A stretch of 64,000 nt of DNA. Source: Daldinia sp. FL1419 (lineage: Eukaryota; Ascomycota; Sordariomycetes; Xylariales; Hypoxylaceae). The notes under the pieces were generated by a model. That model saw nothing but the letters and a program-made list of their open reading frames with translations, did not search any database and was not told the DNA's origin. The number at the start of each line of letters is the position of its first letter. Position 1 is the first letter of the stretch. Shown here piece by piece: positions 47,301 to 58,239 of the stretch. Where the stretch lies: NCBI GenBank assembly GCA_025201765.1, contig MU623418.1, positions 111,941 through 175,940 of the forward strand, in the 5' to 3' direction. The position numbers and the translations under genes are program-made.

Positions 47301-47463
47301 TAGGAGCGATAAGACTATCACAGAAGATACCGTCATCAGGGCGCCAAAGATTGAGGAGGAAGATGAACATGAAGTTGAAGAGGAGGCTGATGTTTCTGGG
47401 ACGGTTGCTCGGAGCGAAGCTGATTCTCTCGTGGAAGAACTCTTGACGGATGGGGAGACATGA
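44323..47463 (+). CDS. YCG1: Condensin subunit 3 (Ycg1/Cnd3/CAP-G)
   Basis: ATG 44323 opens a frame of 1,046 codons, but 46985-47035 has all marks of a 51-nt intron (GTAAGT, TACTAAC, TTACAG). Because 51 is a multiple of three and has no stop, the frame reads through. Spliced exons 44323-46984 and 47036-47463 give 1,029 aa, joining NLS to KEEKKVIASLLGKLY. The protein is a HEAT-repeat scaffold: the opening region (QICTIFRDAQKTTATHRKL, then IHEACC) and EKIIRFVGLFLRHANDKD are typical of condensin non-SMC subunit G. An acidic central insert (about 460-480) and a C-terminal RSVSRSVSRSVS repeat with an acidic tail follow. Ycg1, with the kleisin Brn1, binds DNA in condensin, which compacts mitotic chromosomes. 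Confidence 0.94.
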   Translation: MPVRGASSRSKTSRVSSSSANIPEETPDSQLRTQICTIFRDAQKTTATHRKLVVNLRKIHEACCYEPTRPNKTSDTDTEFNETDFNTEFTRCVLRAMPVKKSEGVGEKIIRFVGLFLRHANDKDNELLGEEDVNASTMLETPSTRLTTQVMETILPLLTSKDKFVRYRSTQLISHVINSLDAIDDDLFQKLRQGLLKRIRDKEAMVRSQAVLGLGRLAGNEVEGMVNSDDSDDAETGLLDKLLEVLQHDPSAEVRRSLLVNLPILPNTLPFLLERARDQDPATRRAVYSRLLPALGDFRYLSLSMREKLLRWGLRDRDENVRKAAGRLFRERWIEDCAGTNQPEDGEQPATAPPTMDGLLELLERIDVVNSGVENGVALEAMKGFWEGRPDYREAMEFDDKFWKTLSPESIFIVRTFNDFCRTEGNGKYEYLVEEKLPEVIKFVFLLKREVEVLDAMKKANSQESGDEDEGDGKDGMVDQEFIVEQLLHIILTLDYSDEVGRREMFTLLRQTLSRPELPEQITKLTVEVLRDICAPDTAGEKEFCSVVLEAVADVHDTIVDESVVGDGEESFHSARSEVSGDSTPTKKGKHGANAGLSDEEIRQKNIKEIMINMQCLHIVQCMLSNVQGTLQENDHLISMLNNLVVPAVRSHEAPVRERGLVCLGLCSLLDRPLAEENLTLFMHFFSKGHPALQITALQILTDILNVHGAQLLTANPALLKVYIRALRSGYKNPEVQGAATLAVSKLLLGRVVTDHDASSELLKTLIVAYFDPSTAENQSVRQALNYFLPVFCYSRAENQELMGSVALDALHALYNVREGLEDDDDIDVNADMASLSTIGACLVDWTDPRKCYTPGIPMDADKKNVNGDVHLDLAREILDKLDSNLSSKSLLPCYCIARTNDVTEEEKKVIASLLGKLYISPSSSEDKIRALYDDISAAVEENLVSDATSKNALYKIHVSLGKIVNQLNDQDKMSRRSVSRSVSRSVSLAPSDRSDKTITEDTVIRAPKIEEEDEHEVEEEADVSGTVARSEADSLVEELLTDGET
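47252..47287 (+). repeat. 12-bp in-frame tandem repeat (GGAGCGTCAGTA)
   Basis: Two perfect copies plus a partial third encode repeated RSVS units in the condensin C-terminus, a possible phosphorylation array. Confidence 0.85.
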
Positions 47464-48419
47464 TGGTAATGGCTTGGATAAATACCCAGGTGTTAATGTC
47501 TCGGCTCAATGCATGAACGAATGAATACGATGCTTTAATTGAAACAACTTGCGACGCGTAGACCCGAATCCGCTGTGCTGTATAGCGCCACAGCCCCAGT
47601 GATTTTGATTAAAGTCATGAATGCTTTACGAGGTAATTGGGAGAGGACATGGCGTCCTTATACCAATGGATTCTCTCAACCCAGGTAATGACACGAGAAG
47701 AAACGCGAGAAGTTAGGGGTGGGATTTTAGAATTACCCCGAGGATAGAAATAAACAACGAATCAAGTCGAAAGCACTCAAAACAAAGGGATGAGAGGGAT
47801 GATATATACTTAGGTGAGCTTTAAGCCGCCAACCTCTTTAGGAAATAGTGATAACGTTCTAGACATTGATATATTTGAAGCCATTTCACTAAGTCTCATA
47901 TCAATAGTAGGGCATGTGGCGTAAACTACATCATTTATTACTTGACTTGGTGACACGCCCTGGTAAAAATGCATGGTTATTCGAAACTTGTGAATATTTC
48001 GTAACGCGGGTAATAAACGTATACTCTATTAACACAAGGTCAAGTAGAGCATCTACAAACACACTAGTCGCAAGTTCTGCATAGTAACTTACGGTAACCA
48101 CTGATTAGCAACCCAGCAGGTGACGCCTGTCTTCCTGTTAATATACGACTATTTGTCGAACTCTTACTGCATCAGCATATTCAACTATAGCAATGTCGCC
48201 AGATATCAGAGCCCCGAATATCCGATGCCGATGTCCACCATCCAACGGACCCGTCGGCCCCCCTTTCTAGTTCCCCAGGCCATTCACTATTTATGGCTGT
48301 TATACATTCTCGCGCAATAAAAGGCCTGTTCTCGGGTATCATGAATTCACCGTACCGCCTACCATTATACGCTGACTTATCACCTAGACTGAGATTGAGA
48401 GACTGAGAGGGAATGTGAT
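47464..48419. other. Intergenic region between convergent genes
   Basis: About 950 bp between YCG1 and the rhomboid gene stop codons. Small frames near 48120-48420 were not accepted. Otherwise nothing recognisable. Confidence 0.55.
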
Positions 48420-50109
48420 TCACGAGTAAAATTTGGCAACCTGCTCAAGCAGAGCCATATCGACGCCTCGTCGCGAGGTTTTGGACGAATCTGATGTCGT
48501 AATAGTGATATTTCCGATATCGCACCAGTGGTTAACGGGCTATAAAAATGTGAGTAGAGGTACCAAGTGAAAGAAGGATAACGAAGGGACTAACCAAGCA
48601 GCTGAGATATTTGCACCAACTGCAATTGTTCTGGTTGGAGTAGAAGTTGTTGAGCAATACGATGAAGACGACGATGACGAGGACGAGAAATCCAGCACGA
48701 ACAAGCCACCATACCCACCATAGAGGCTTTCGGCCCTTGAAGAAGCCCACGGGGTTTCTATAGAACGAAGGGAAGGCAACGCTGGTGATGCCACCGCCTA
48801 CTGTTGAGTATGAGGGCCCTCCAAAGTGATCCTCGCCGATCTTACGGCGGAGAGCATTGGGCGAATGGAGAACGCTAACTCCTAGACATAAACCGACTAT
48901 GAACCCGCCGATATGAGAAAAGTTGTCCAGACCGGGGAGGAGACCGAGGGCGAAGGATATAAGGATTTCAATAATGATAAAGACTAGTTCCCTACCGGGG
49001 TTACGCCTCTCGCTCCACGAGTAGAGTAGGTCGAGCAAAGTCAGGGCAATAACTCCGAACAAAGACCCAGAGGCCCCCGTAGAAGAGATACCCGGAGCAG
49101 CATAATTACCTCCCATAACAAAGCCAAATATGCCAGCACTCATGTAAACGATGAAAAACCGGGTAGAGCCAATGGCCCTCTCAATCTCCTTGCCCATGGT
49201 GAGTTGCAATAGTAGATTGAAACCTATATGGATTATACCGGCGTGCATAAAGATGGGGATGATGAAGCGGAACCATTGGTTGGGTGCCGGATCCTGGTCC
49301 AGACCTTTGACGGGGTCCCACTCAGGGTTAGGAACGCCGTCAAACCCGCAGAGCTCCGAAAGGGAACATTTGTTGGAGTCGTTGTTAGGGTCGTTCGAGG
49401 TAGTGTTGGGGCAAGGCCACCCGAATCCCTTCTCCGTAACACCAGGTGGTGGGCTGTAGTTTTGTACGCCATTGACGTTCTTCATGCATGGAACGAATCT
49501 GGAACCCATATTGATAAGAACCTGTTGCGAGGGGCCTATCATGGGGTTAAAAGAAGGCTGGATCTGAATTGGGCTGCCTGTGAGTTGGGCGGCCTTAACA
49601 AGTTCGGCAATGAATACGGCGATCTGAATGACCGAGAATAGATAAACGAAAATAGGTATCCTCCTCTTCTCCGAACCAAGCATACCTAGTTCGCCGAAAC
49701 GGATGCGACCGCGCTTAGGGACACCCCTGCGGCCGCCCTCTTGATCAGAAGCATCGTAGACATGGTCGGTCGAATCGGCCGCATAACCAGGTGATTTATT
49801 CTGATTGCGCATGGGGATATCGTCGGTACCTACGGGTGAAACATCACCCGGTCCGGAGCCGTGATATCTTGTGTCGTAGGCGAAGGCTTGTTGGCTGTTA
49901 TTTATGGAATCGGGGTTCTGGTGGGACTGCGAGTTAGTCGGGTAGACATGGTCATCAAAGACAGTCTCGAAGGGAGATACGGTAGAAGCACCCGGACGTT
50001 CTTGATTAGGTGCGCGGGAGGTGTAGGAGGGCGGCGTTGTAGATGATAACGATGGCTCGTAGGGATTGTAATGCCGTGATGAATCGTTATAATAGTCGTT
50101 GGCCGCCAT
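48420..50109 (-). CDS. Rhomboid family intramembrane serine protease
   Basis: Two exons: 48595-50109 and 48420-48539, giving 544 aa. A 140-residue Ser/Pro/Gln-rich cytosolic N-terminus precedes the first membrane helix (IPIFVYLFSVIQIAVFIAEL). A long loop with several Cys residues follows, then the catalytic core: HAGIIHIGFNLLLQL, GASGSLFG with nucleophile Ser347, and FSHIGGF with His399. Both catalytic residues are present, so it is predicted active. After the last helix the protein reads CSWCKYLSCL; a 55-nt intron (donor GTTAGT, acceptor TTATAG) then joins PVNHWCDIGNITITT and a 40-codon tail. Without that splice the frame ends in an intron-derived tail. The substrate is unknown; Golgi or secretory-pathway rhomboids are the closest comparison. 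Confidence 0.9.
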
Positions 50110-51558
50110 GGTCGTCGCTCTTCTATAGGCCTATGGGCTTTGATATGCAAAATGCAAAATAGAAAGAACGTGGCCAGCACTAATTTTACACTTCTTGTTC
50201 TCTTCCGGTTCTAGCCCCACGTTTTGTCCTGTGTTCCGATCGAGACCCGTTTGAGACCCGAATAAGCTGGGGCTACGGGTAGAAGAGGAGCTGCGAGAAA
50301 GACAAGATGTTTTCGAGGTGAGCCGACGTTAAAATCGGATGGACGTCTCTGCGGTCGCTCGAACGAATGTAAGATGAAATCAAACCAAATTGGCCGTAAA
50401 TGAGTGTTGCTTTAACATGTAATCTCCGCCTTGGTTTGATTTAATGAAGATGATGCCTTTTTTTCTTTCTGTTCTCTATTTTAAAAAAAAAAGAGGGAAC
50501 CCGGGAAACAAGACTAACGAAACGGAAAACGGGAAATGGAAATGTAGAGGTGTTGTTTCTTTTTGGAGATTTGTTTGGCAAAAACCTTTCGTATTTGTTT
50601 GAAGTATTAGGTAATGAGGCAGGACACACAGCCAGGTCCAGCGGTTGTCGTCACACGGTGGAATAAGCGCGATGAATTGTATTGCATGGATGATGGAATG
50701 ATGAAAATGTATAGATACACGAATCGAGCAGAAAAGAGTGATAAATCAGTTGTCAATTATGCGGGGTTATCTGAAACCGTCTGTAACAGTACTTAGTCCT
50801 CTGTGAAGATTGCGTGTCGCTAGACGAGACAAGTGCTTAGTGCCGTCGCTACAGCCTACTAGAATAAAGAGGCTGTGCTAAAGTTCAGCGGACTAAGGTA
50901 CCCGTGGTACGTGTGTACGTCCAAATCGCTCTAAGTCTAAGGGACCTCGGGACTCTTTCAAGGGTCTTTTTACTGGGTTGGCACTTCTGCTTCTTTTTAC
51001 CATTCTAATTTTGGAGCTCCCAATACCACCCAGCTTACGTACCTAACTTAACGTACGTCTTCATCAACACCCGCTTGAATGGTTTAATGGAAACGGCTGA
51101 TAGTTACATACTGCATGGCCTGTCAAGCCACAAATTACAACATTGGCTACTCCATCATCCGAGTCCCTACAAAATACAGGTATCTCGTATTCATATACCC
51201 TTAGGTAATTACTACGAAGCTCTAGGTTTTTATATCCGCTTCAAGTTGTACGACACGCAAGTTCTATTGTCGTTCTACGACGTCCTCACATTCCCTGCAT
51301 TAGCTTCATAACAATTATACGTGAACTTACGGTGGAATTTATAGAGTAGGGAAAATATTTCAACCAATTCTGATCGGGGAGGGAAACATCATTAGCTTTG
51401 ACATTGCTTAGAGTATCCCCAGCTACATTACATACCATAAGACGTTTCCAAGTAACTCCTGTATCTTCCTAGCTCAAGACCAGCAGGACAGTTCCTTGCA
51501 AGCTGGTCGCTTAATGGGGCTTTCATGCCGAAGTGAAATATTGCCATATGCTCTCAGA
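50110..51558. other. Intergenic region rhomboid / DIM1
   Basis: About 1.45 kb holding the rhomboid promoter and the DIM1 3' region. Small open frames (60-78 codons at 50614-50796 and 51075-51311) show no recognisable features. Confidence 0.55.
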
Positions 51559-52132
51559 TTAGTATCGATAACGTGTCGAATAATCCTTCGGGCTGACGAC
51601 CAAACCCCGACCTTTCTTGGCACCCTTGTAGACGGTTTCGATAATGTCGATTAGCTCTTGCTTGTCTTCGAGGACAAAATTGAGCTTATTGTTGTTTCCT
51701 GTACCGTAATCGCATAGCATGTGCTTGTTCCGGTAGAAGAACATGATAGTGCAAGGATCATACAATTCTACATAGGTTTCTCCCGTTAGTAGCTGGTCCT
51801 TAGAGACTGTTGAAGAGTCGAAATAATGTATTATACTTACCATACATCTGGTTGAAGTCGGGTACCTGATCGATATCGCACACGTAGATGACGCAGAAGT
51901 TCTTCACTCTATCTGCGATGCGGTATAGGACCTCGTCTTGTCGCATGCATTCGGGGTCGTGGTCTCGACCGAAACGAATTGCTACATTAATGATTAGTAT
52001 AGATATTCACCTTATCAATTGACTAGTTCTTCGGGGTTCGTATTGCTTACCGACGACACGCTCGGTTTCCGAAAGGATGGCTTGGTCGACATGCCAGCCG
52101 GTGTTGAGATGTGGTAGGACAATGGAACCCAT
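51559..52132 (-). CDS. DIB1: Spliceosomal protein Dim1/Dib1 (U5 snRNP, thioredoxin-like)
   Basis: Three exons: 52051-52132, 51841-51981 and 51559-51767, 143 aa, the exact usual length. Start MGSIVLPHLNTGWHVDQAIL; the joins read ETERVVAIRFGRDHDPECMR and VPDFNQMYELYDPCTIMFFY. The end (KGRGLVVSPKDYSTRYRY) is almost invariant from yeast to human TXNL4A. Introns have canonical GTAAGC/GTAAGT donors, and the second has a CTACTAAC branch site. The protein adopts a thioredoxin-like fold and is part of the U4/U6.U5 tri-snRNP, needed for spliceosome activation. The internal Met at 51843 belongs to intron read-through and is not a start. Confidence 0.97.
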
Positions 52133-53444
52133 GATTAGGTTGAGGTTGTCTAGACCTATCAACGAGAGGCTGTTGATGAAGATGGCAAAGGGGTTGGTAT
52201 TTTAAGAGAAGTTATCGTAAGCAGATTGGTTTAGGTTAAAGATTTGTAGAATAAAGTTGATAATGACATCAAACTGCGGCTGCATGGGACTTTCTAGTAA
52301 GCACACTATGTCGAGTACGTACCCCACCCACATATATATTAAATTCCATGACTGCTAGCGCTTCTTCTAGAAAACTTACCCAATATCAGTCACATTTTAC
52401 ACAATGGAATCCTGACAGATGGGTACCGATTAAACCGACCTTTTTTTTTCTCTTTTTTTATAAGAAAAAAGCCTGTCTTTTACTTTTTGTTAAAGCTGTC
52501 TGCTTGTTGAAACTGATCAAACCGTTTCCTTTATCTTTCGGCGTTATCTATGGCGTTTTCTGCTTTATTTGATTGATTTTCCGACAAGCTATACCACATG
52601 TCCTTCTATCTGCTTGGAAAATACAGTTTTCGGCTTGCCGAGTGGGATTATACATATCTGGCTTTTTTATTAATTTTATAAACAACTTCTTTGCAAAGCA
52701 ATAACAGCTCAAGGAAACAGTTGGAGAAAACAATAAAGCTATTTGCAACCTCATCGTCGCCCCCCCCACCACACGGGAACAACCACGGAGCAATAAGTTA
52801 AACACATAAAGAAGAGACTAATTACAAAAACATTTAATCATTTCTATTGGAAGGTAAGATCCAATGAGAACAGAGGAAGTAGCCAAAGCCATAGCAACGG
52901 AGCGGGAATAGATAGATAACGGGTAGGTTTTCTCCGGAATGCGGTTCCTACCCGGACCTAATTACCAGCAAGATGCACCGGATACCCGTATATAAATAAG
53001 TAGAATGGAGAAGAAAATACTATTTTTTAGATTAGTAGTTTACCTCCTTTTCCGAGTTGGAAGGTAGGAAGGCAGGATTTATTTTAGGGTTTGGAAGAAA
53101 GTAGCAGGAGCTAGCCAGAAAAGACGAAGAAGGAACGACGAGGGCATCGTTATTTGAATCCTGACACGCTGGAAATCTTGAGGGTAGGGCAATACTTAGT
53201 AGGTACTTGGTGCAATACCTAATCCGGGGATTTACGGCTAAACAGTTACTCGCATAAGGGTTAAAGGGTTACTTGCACAGGTACTTTTATAGCAAAGCTC
53301 GACTCAAATCTATTGTTCATTTTACACATACAATTCCATTTCCCCATCACAAATAAATATACTATATATTGGTTTTTCTTTCAGGGGGAGGGGGACAATA
53401 TATCATACATAGTGCATACCTATTATACGTCGGAATGTTTTATC
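52133..53444. other. Intergenic region DIM1 / sedolisin
   Basis: About 1.3 kb with a T-rich tract (about 52440-52480), a poly(C) run (about 52758-52768) and no supported gene. Confidence 0.55.
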
Positions 53445-55580
53445 CTAATGGCCTAATTTCCCGCCTGCTAATGCGACAAGTTCAGGGAAAATGGGCGTTC
53501 CGAGGCCAGTAACGGGATCCCATCCTTCAACAGCTGGGAAACCATCAACACCGCATCCGACAGCACTCCCGCTTACGATATCAGTTAAACCCTTGTATCC
53601 CTTCGAGTACAGCCACGGGTTTAAGAAGCCTAGTGGCCGTTTTCCCGAAGAGATGAGAGCATCGTTCACCAGCGAAATAATTCCACCCGTCAAGGGACAG
53701 CTAGCACTTGTGCCGCTAATAGTTCCCTCAGTTCCGTTCCAGAAATACGCAAAGTAAAGTCCCTGCGCGGAGATATCCGGGTAGCCTCGGCCTTTCTTAT
53801 TGTATAAACCATCGTATAGACCTTTCAAGTTCTTAACGTAGTTGCTGGCCTGCTTCTTCTGGTACACCGGTGCCTCGAAGTAGTTGCTGAATCCACCACC
53901 GCTGGTGTAGTTACCATGCGCAACGCCGTCAGGACCGACGAATGCGGGGCGATATGCTACAACTTCGGGCTCGAAATTCTTTGTAGCGCCAACTGCTGTT
54001 ACGTAGGGACAACTGGGTGGGAATTCGGATAAAAATCTAGTTGTATTTTTACCATCGTTGCTCACGCATTTGCCGTACGTTCCAACACCGCTGTCGCCGC
54101 TAGAGAATAATAGGGAAGTGCCACGAGCGCCTACTTGAGCAAACTGTTGACAAACACGTCGGGCGTACGACTCCGGGACGGTTTGCTCGTCGTCAGCGTA
54201 AGAGGTCGCTACGTAAGGTTAGTGATTTGCTCTGAAATATTAACTAAAATAGGTGACATACTATAAAACGTATTAGTGCCCGTTCATAATAAAATGCTGA
54301 CAAAATAAAATATAGCCAGATGGGATTCGAAAGTGATTTTGGACATACCTAATAACCTGTGGGAAAGACTTTTGATCGAGTAGGTAGTTCACCCATACGA
54401 GATAGGGCTCGTTCGAGTTGTCCGGAGTAGACGCCGACGGGATAAAAGGCGGGCTGCCCCCCGTCGAGTAACTGATAATCGGAGCTATCACCGATATATA
54501 TCAGTATAAGAGTTCTTTACGGGAAAACCTTCAAATACGTACTCTTCCAGTTTATGCCAGCAATGGCCTGGAGATCCAAGTTTGCCTCTTTAGAAACGCC
54601 AGATTCGATTTCCTCTGGCGTCAAAGCATAGTCACCGGGTCCATCCGCAATTGTGATTTGTGGGAAATCCTTTGCGCTCGAGACTGCCTCAGGTCGATAC
54701 TTGGCTAGGAACAGTTCCCCGTCAGACCGGATAGGGTGCTCACCAAGGAAGTTGTTAAAGCCGATCTTGTTCTTGCCGCAAGCGCGGGTTTTGTAGCCTT
54801 TAGTTGAGTATAGAGTCTGGAAACACTCGGGCGTAACAGAGCTAACGTTGCAAACCGCGCTGATGTTCTCGTTGGTAGGTGGTGTATACTGGGGATCAAG
54901 GTACACCGGTGCTTCGATATGGTCAAACTTTTCCGCGTGAGCACGGAAGAACGAGTTAGTAGGCTGGATCGTATCGATCCGGTCGTGCAGGTGAAGCGGT
55001 AGAGACCATTTGGGAGCTCGAGCAGCCAAGCCACCGTCTTTATGCTCGTAGACGTGATACTCAGTATCGAGGAGGCGCTCGACGGCCTCTACTGACAAAG
55101 ATACAGTAATCCAGTCCTTAGCCGAGCTATATCCCGAAGGTGTAACGCCGTTATCTGCAAGCCACTCATGAACGAGGTTCAATGTCTCATCAGTCGGCTT
55201 AACCAGCTCCTTCACCTCATCGGCAGAAAGATGCTGGCCATAGCGGGGATGATCCGGGTCAGAAACTAATCAATTCTAATCAGAGCCAAATTCTTTTTTT
55301 ATTTTTATTTTTATTTTTATTTTTTTTTCGTCTAGCTTCAAGCAAAAACGTGATATTTCATACCTTCATAGAGATGTCTTTCAAGTTCCGGGAAATTACT
55401 CTGCTTGACACCGATGTGAAGGTCAATTACATGACCAGCAGGCGCGCGACGAACTCGCTTCCAATCCCTTGGAACATGGTGCGTATCCTTAACACGATAC
55501 GGACTGCGTGACCCCACGGGGTTCGCAAGGGAGCCCTGGGCAGCGAGGAGCGCCGAGAAAAAGAGAGCGATGCCGACCAT
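53445..55580 (-). CDS. Secreted sedolisin / tripeptidyl peptidase (S53), frame conflict at last splice
   Basis: Exons 55364-55580, 54543-55265, 54349-54484 and 53445-54208, about 616 aa. ATG 55580 gives a signal peptide (MVGIALFFSALLAAQGSLA); the codon opening the frame upstream is GTG. A pro-domain (APAGHVIDLHIGVKQSNFPE, LYEVSDPDHPRYGQHLSADE) precedes the catalytic domain. Catalytic residues are visible: Glu and Asp in SKEANLDLQ, the oxyanion Asp in SSGDSGVG, and Ser in GTSASCP. A C-terminal calcium site follows (DIVSG, GWDPVTGLGTP). Sedolisins cleave tripeptides from proteins at acidic pH. The last join is one base out of frame: QVI-AG meets CG-ACC-TCT where the family reads QVISTSY. It may be a sequence error, unusual splicing or a damaged gene. 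Confidence 0.88.
55281..55328 (-). repeat. A/T-rich simple repeat (TTTTTA) in sedolisin intron 1
   Basis: TTTTTA units and a T8 run fill the middle of the first intron of the sedolisin gene (55266-55363). Confidence 0.8.
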
Positions 55581-55721
55581 TGTGTACACTCCGGCCTGTC
55601 AACCTGCTACCTGCTACGGGGCGAGATGAGTAAAGAGAGAGAGGCAGAAGGAGAGGGACCGGAACAGCTAAGACCGGATCCTTGGAGGTTTATTACCTAT
55701 CCAAGGGCGGTTCTTGTAGCA

Positions 55722-55729
55722 CTTTATAT
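55722..55729 (-). promoter_or_regulatory. TATA box of the sedolisin gene
   Basis: ATATAAAG on the minus strand, about 142 bp upstream of the ATG at 55580. Confidence 0.5.
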
Positions 55730-56081
55730 TATTTACTATGGTACCATGGCAGCACGCTATCTTGTACGCACATAATGCAAGCTGATGGAGAGCAAGGATA
55801 ACAAGGATAGGTAGGTACCTACCTAGGTAGAGGTAAGGATAGGTAGCCCAATGGACTACGGTCCCGGTCTAACCCGCATTCTCAATATCCAATTGGATCC
55901 CCCGCTTAGCACAAGCCGGAAATTACATTGATTGCGATTGTGATAACTACCTATATTACCTAACCAACCATAGTATGTAGGGGAGGAACTGGATTAGGTA
56001 CCTACCTAGTATAGCTGGTACATGTTCCTACCTGTATGTAGGTTAGGTAGTTTTCACCTCTTTCCGTTTGCGCAGTCTTGT

Positions 56082-56117
56082 ACAGTCATAACAGTCATGA
56101 CAGTCATGACAGTCACG
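56082..56117 (+). repeat. 9-bp tandem repeat (ACAGTCATG), 4 copies
   Basis: Four adjacent copies with single-base drift, between the sedolisin and GH30 genes. Confidence 0.85.
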
Positions 56118-56666
56118 CCATATCTCACCTTAACGCATCCGGAAGGTCGGCTACTTATCTATACCCAGCTCCGTGGGTCTAGATCTTACCCCTGATTTAG
56201 TTCAGATCCTACCTATCAATACGAGAAAACTCGCCAAGCAAACAATATATACTATGTACATAGTAGGGCAACCTGGCACGCGTCTCTTATTGGATACGAT
56301 TTTCTTTTGTAACAGTTCAGCTCTTGGATGGTTGCTTATTGATATCGTACTCCCCAATACCAACCACACCGCATATAAGCTGTCTGAGAGGGTAACCAAT
56401 CTGGAGAAATATGGTAAATATGACTTAATAACTCATAAAATTTATAAGAAGCCTTTAGACCTTCGAAGAGGATGAAATTAGGTACTTTATGAAAGCATCT
56501 CGCTTCGAATCGCATTCACCAAGGGAGAAAATGGCCTCTTCTATGAATACCTATATATAATATCACCTTTCATAAAACTTGCGTGAAACTTCTTTCTCTT
56601 TCCTAGCTACCTAGATACAGTAGCTTACCTGCAAAAAGGCTACATGATCCATTCCAAAACATCCTA

Positions 56667-58239
56667 TCAAGATGCAGCAGTAAGTTTAATCGTCAGCATT
56701 CCCCGCGAAGGAACAGTCGCCGTAACAGCACCATCCGCTAGTTTCGACTCGATCGAGGCCACGGATCGCGTGTTGTCCGTCACATAAGCCTCCGCAGCCG
56801 CCGGGGTGAAGTCCTTGAACGAAACCTTGACGCTCTGCTGGCCGCCGGAGTTGAGGAACACGACCACCACCGAGCCGTCCGTGTTCTTGAACGCGGTAAT
56901 GCCGGTGCTGGAGACGCTGCCGGACGTGCTCACGCGGTAGGCCCCGGGACGCACGAACCGCGACCACATGGCGAAAGCCCAGAGACGACCGGAGGGCGTG
57001 AGGGTCTTCCCGTCGCTGGCGACGAGGTACGAGGATGCCTGGAATTGGTTCACTTCGACGCCTTGCCAGTAGATGTACGCGGAGAGGTTAGCGTTCGCAA
57101 GGCCGTTGTGGATCTTCTGCGCCCAGGTGAAGCCTTCGCACTGGCCGCCGCCGCTGTACCATGTCGCGCACCAGCGCGATTGGAGGTCGGCTGCCTCGGT
57201 CTGCCATGTCTTGAGTTTGGTGGAGATTACGGAGTTCGGGTCGCCCGTGTACATGTGGCTTGTGATGTAGCCGAGATACTTCTCCATGCCGGATGAGACG
57301 AGGCCTTGTGTGATACTTCGCTGGGAGTTCCAGCCCACTACATGTATTGTTAGTGAAGATGATTCCTTCAACATCAAGAAACCGGGCAGTTTGAATAAAG
57401 GCTTTACTTACTCGCGTCACAGCAAGTAATAGACACGTTACTCAGGCCGTTAGCCTCGAGAGTATCGTGCAATATGGGGATAAACGAAGAGGCTTCGTTG
57501 GCGCCAGATTGCATTGACGAGTAACTCGTTCTATAGAGGTCAGTTAGGTACAACGCCGATTCTTTGCTCAGTTGGCACTTACACGTAGTCGGGCTCATTC
57601 AAGAAACCAAGCTGTGTAATGGGAATACCGCGCTCGGCGTAGTATTTTACATACTGGACCAGGAAGTCGGCGTATGCTTGACGCCAGTCTCCCGATGAGC
57701 ATGAGTGGCCTGGTGTACCGCAGAGGTAACCGCCGTTGTTCTCGTTGTTGTTAGTCTAGAATGAAGTTTAGCTTGGCGGCTCTACGACTGATAAAATATT
57801 TAAACTAAATCATCACCTTCATGAATCCTGGCGCACTCCACGCATCCGCATAGATAGTTTTAACTCCGTACTCCATGGCCCGTTGACTGAACCATAGCTG
57901 GCCTCGGTCGTCCTCGTCGAAGCTGTAGTTCGCAGCTGCACTTGGCCCTCCCGGGCTCTTGGGAAGAATACTGTCATCGTTTGTCGTTCCCGAGCCTATG
58001 CGGTTACGGATGATTGTAAGACCAGCTCCCGTAGTCGTGTTGAATAGGTAGTCGAGACCCTGCTTCTGGGGGTCTCCAGTTAACATGTCCCTAAACTCGG
58101 CCGCGCGACCGAATGCCTGGGAAACACCGAAACCATCTATTTGTTGCAGCGTCGAGACAGTATTGACAGTTACAGATGATTGAGCGTAGCTTTGCCCTAT
58201 ACTAGCGGCGATCGCCGCCAAGGTGAAGAGTGAAGCCAT
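56667..58239 (-). CDS. Secreted GH30 family endo-xylanase-type hydrolase
   Basis: Four exons: 57817-58239, 57583-57755, 57412-57530 and 56667-57337, 461 aa. A signal peptide (MASLFTLAAIAASIGQSYAQ) precedes VNTVSTLQQIDGFGVSQAFG, the GH30 start. Further landmarks are RNRIGSG, ADAWSAPGFMKTNNNENNGG, the acid/base region LGFLNEPDYVTSY and the nucleophile candidate Glu in KTWQTEAADLQ. The C-terminal 90 residues form the beta-sandwich side domain typical of GH30. The WSAPGFMKTN and Cys-containing loops resemble fungal subfamily 7 enzymes, which act on glucuronoxylan or xylo-oligomers; substrate is inferred from that resemblance only. It lies between two secreted proteases on the same strand and has its own TATA box, so it is not co-transcribed. 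Confidence 0.88.

Larger units (their letters stand above)
55581..56666. other. Intergenic region sedolisin / GH30
   Basis: About 1.1 kb with the sedolisin promoter, CTAGGTACC-type palindromes (55812-55833 and 56000-56010), and a 9-bp tandem array. A 100-codon plus-strand frame at 56173-56475 shows no recognisable domain and was not accepted. Confidence 0.55.
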
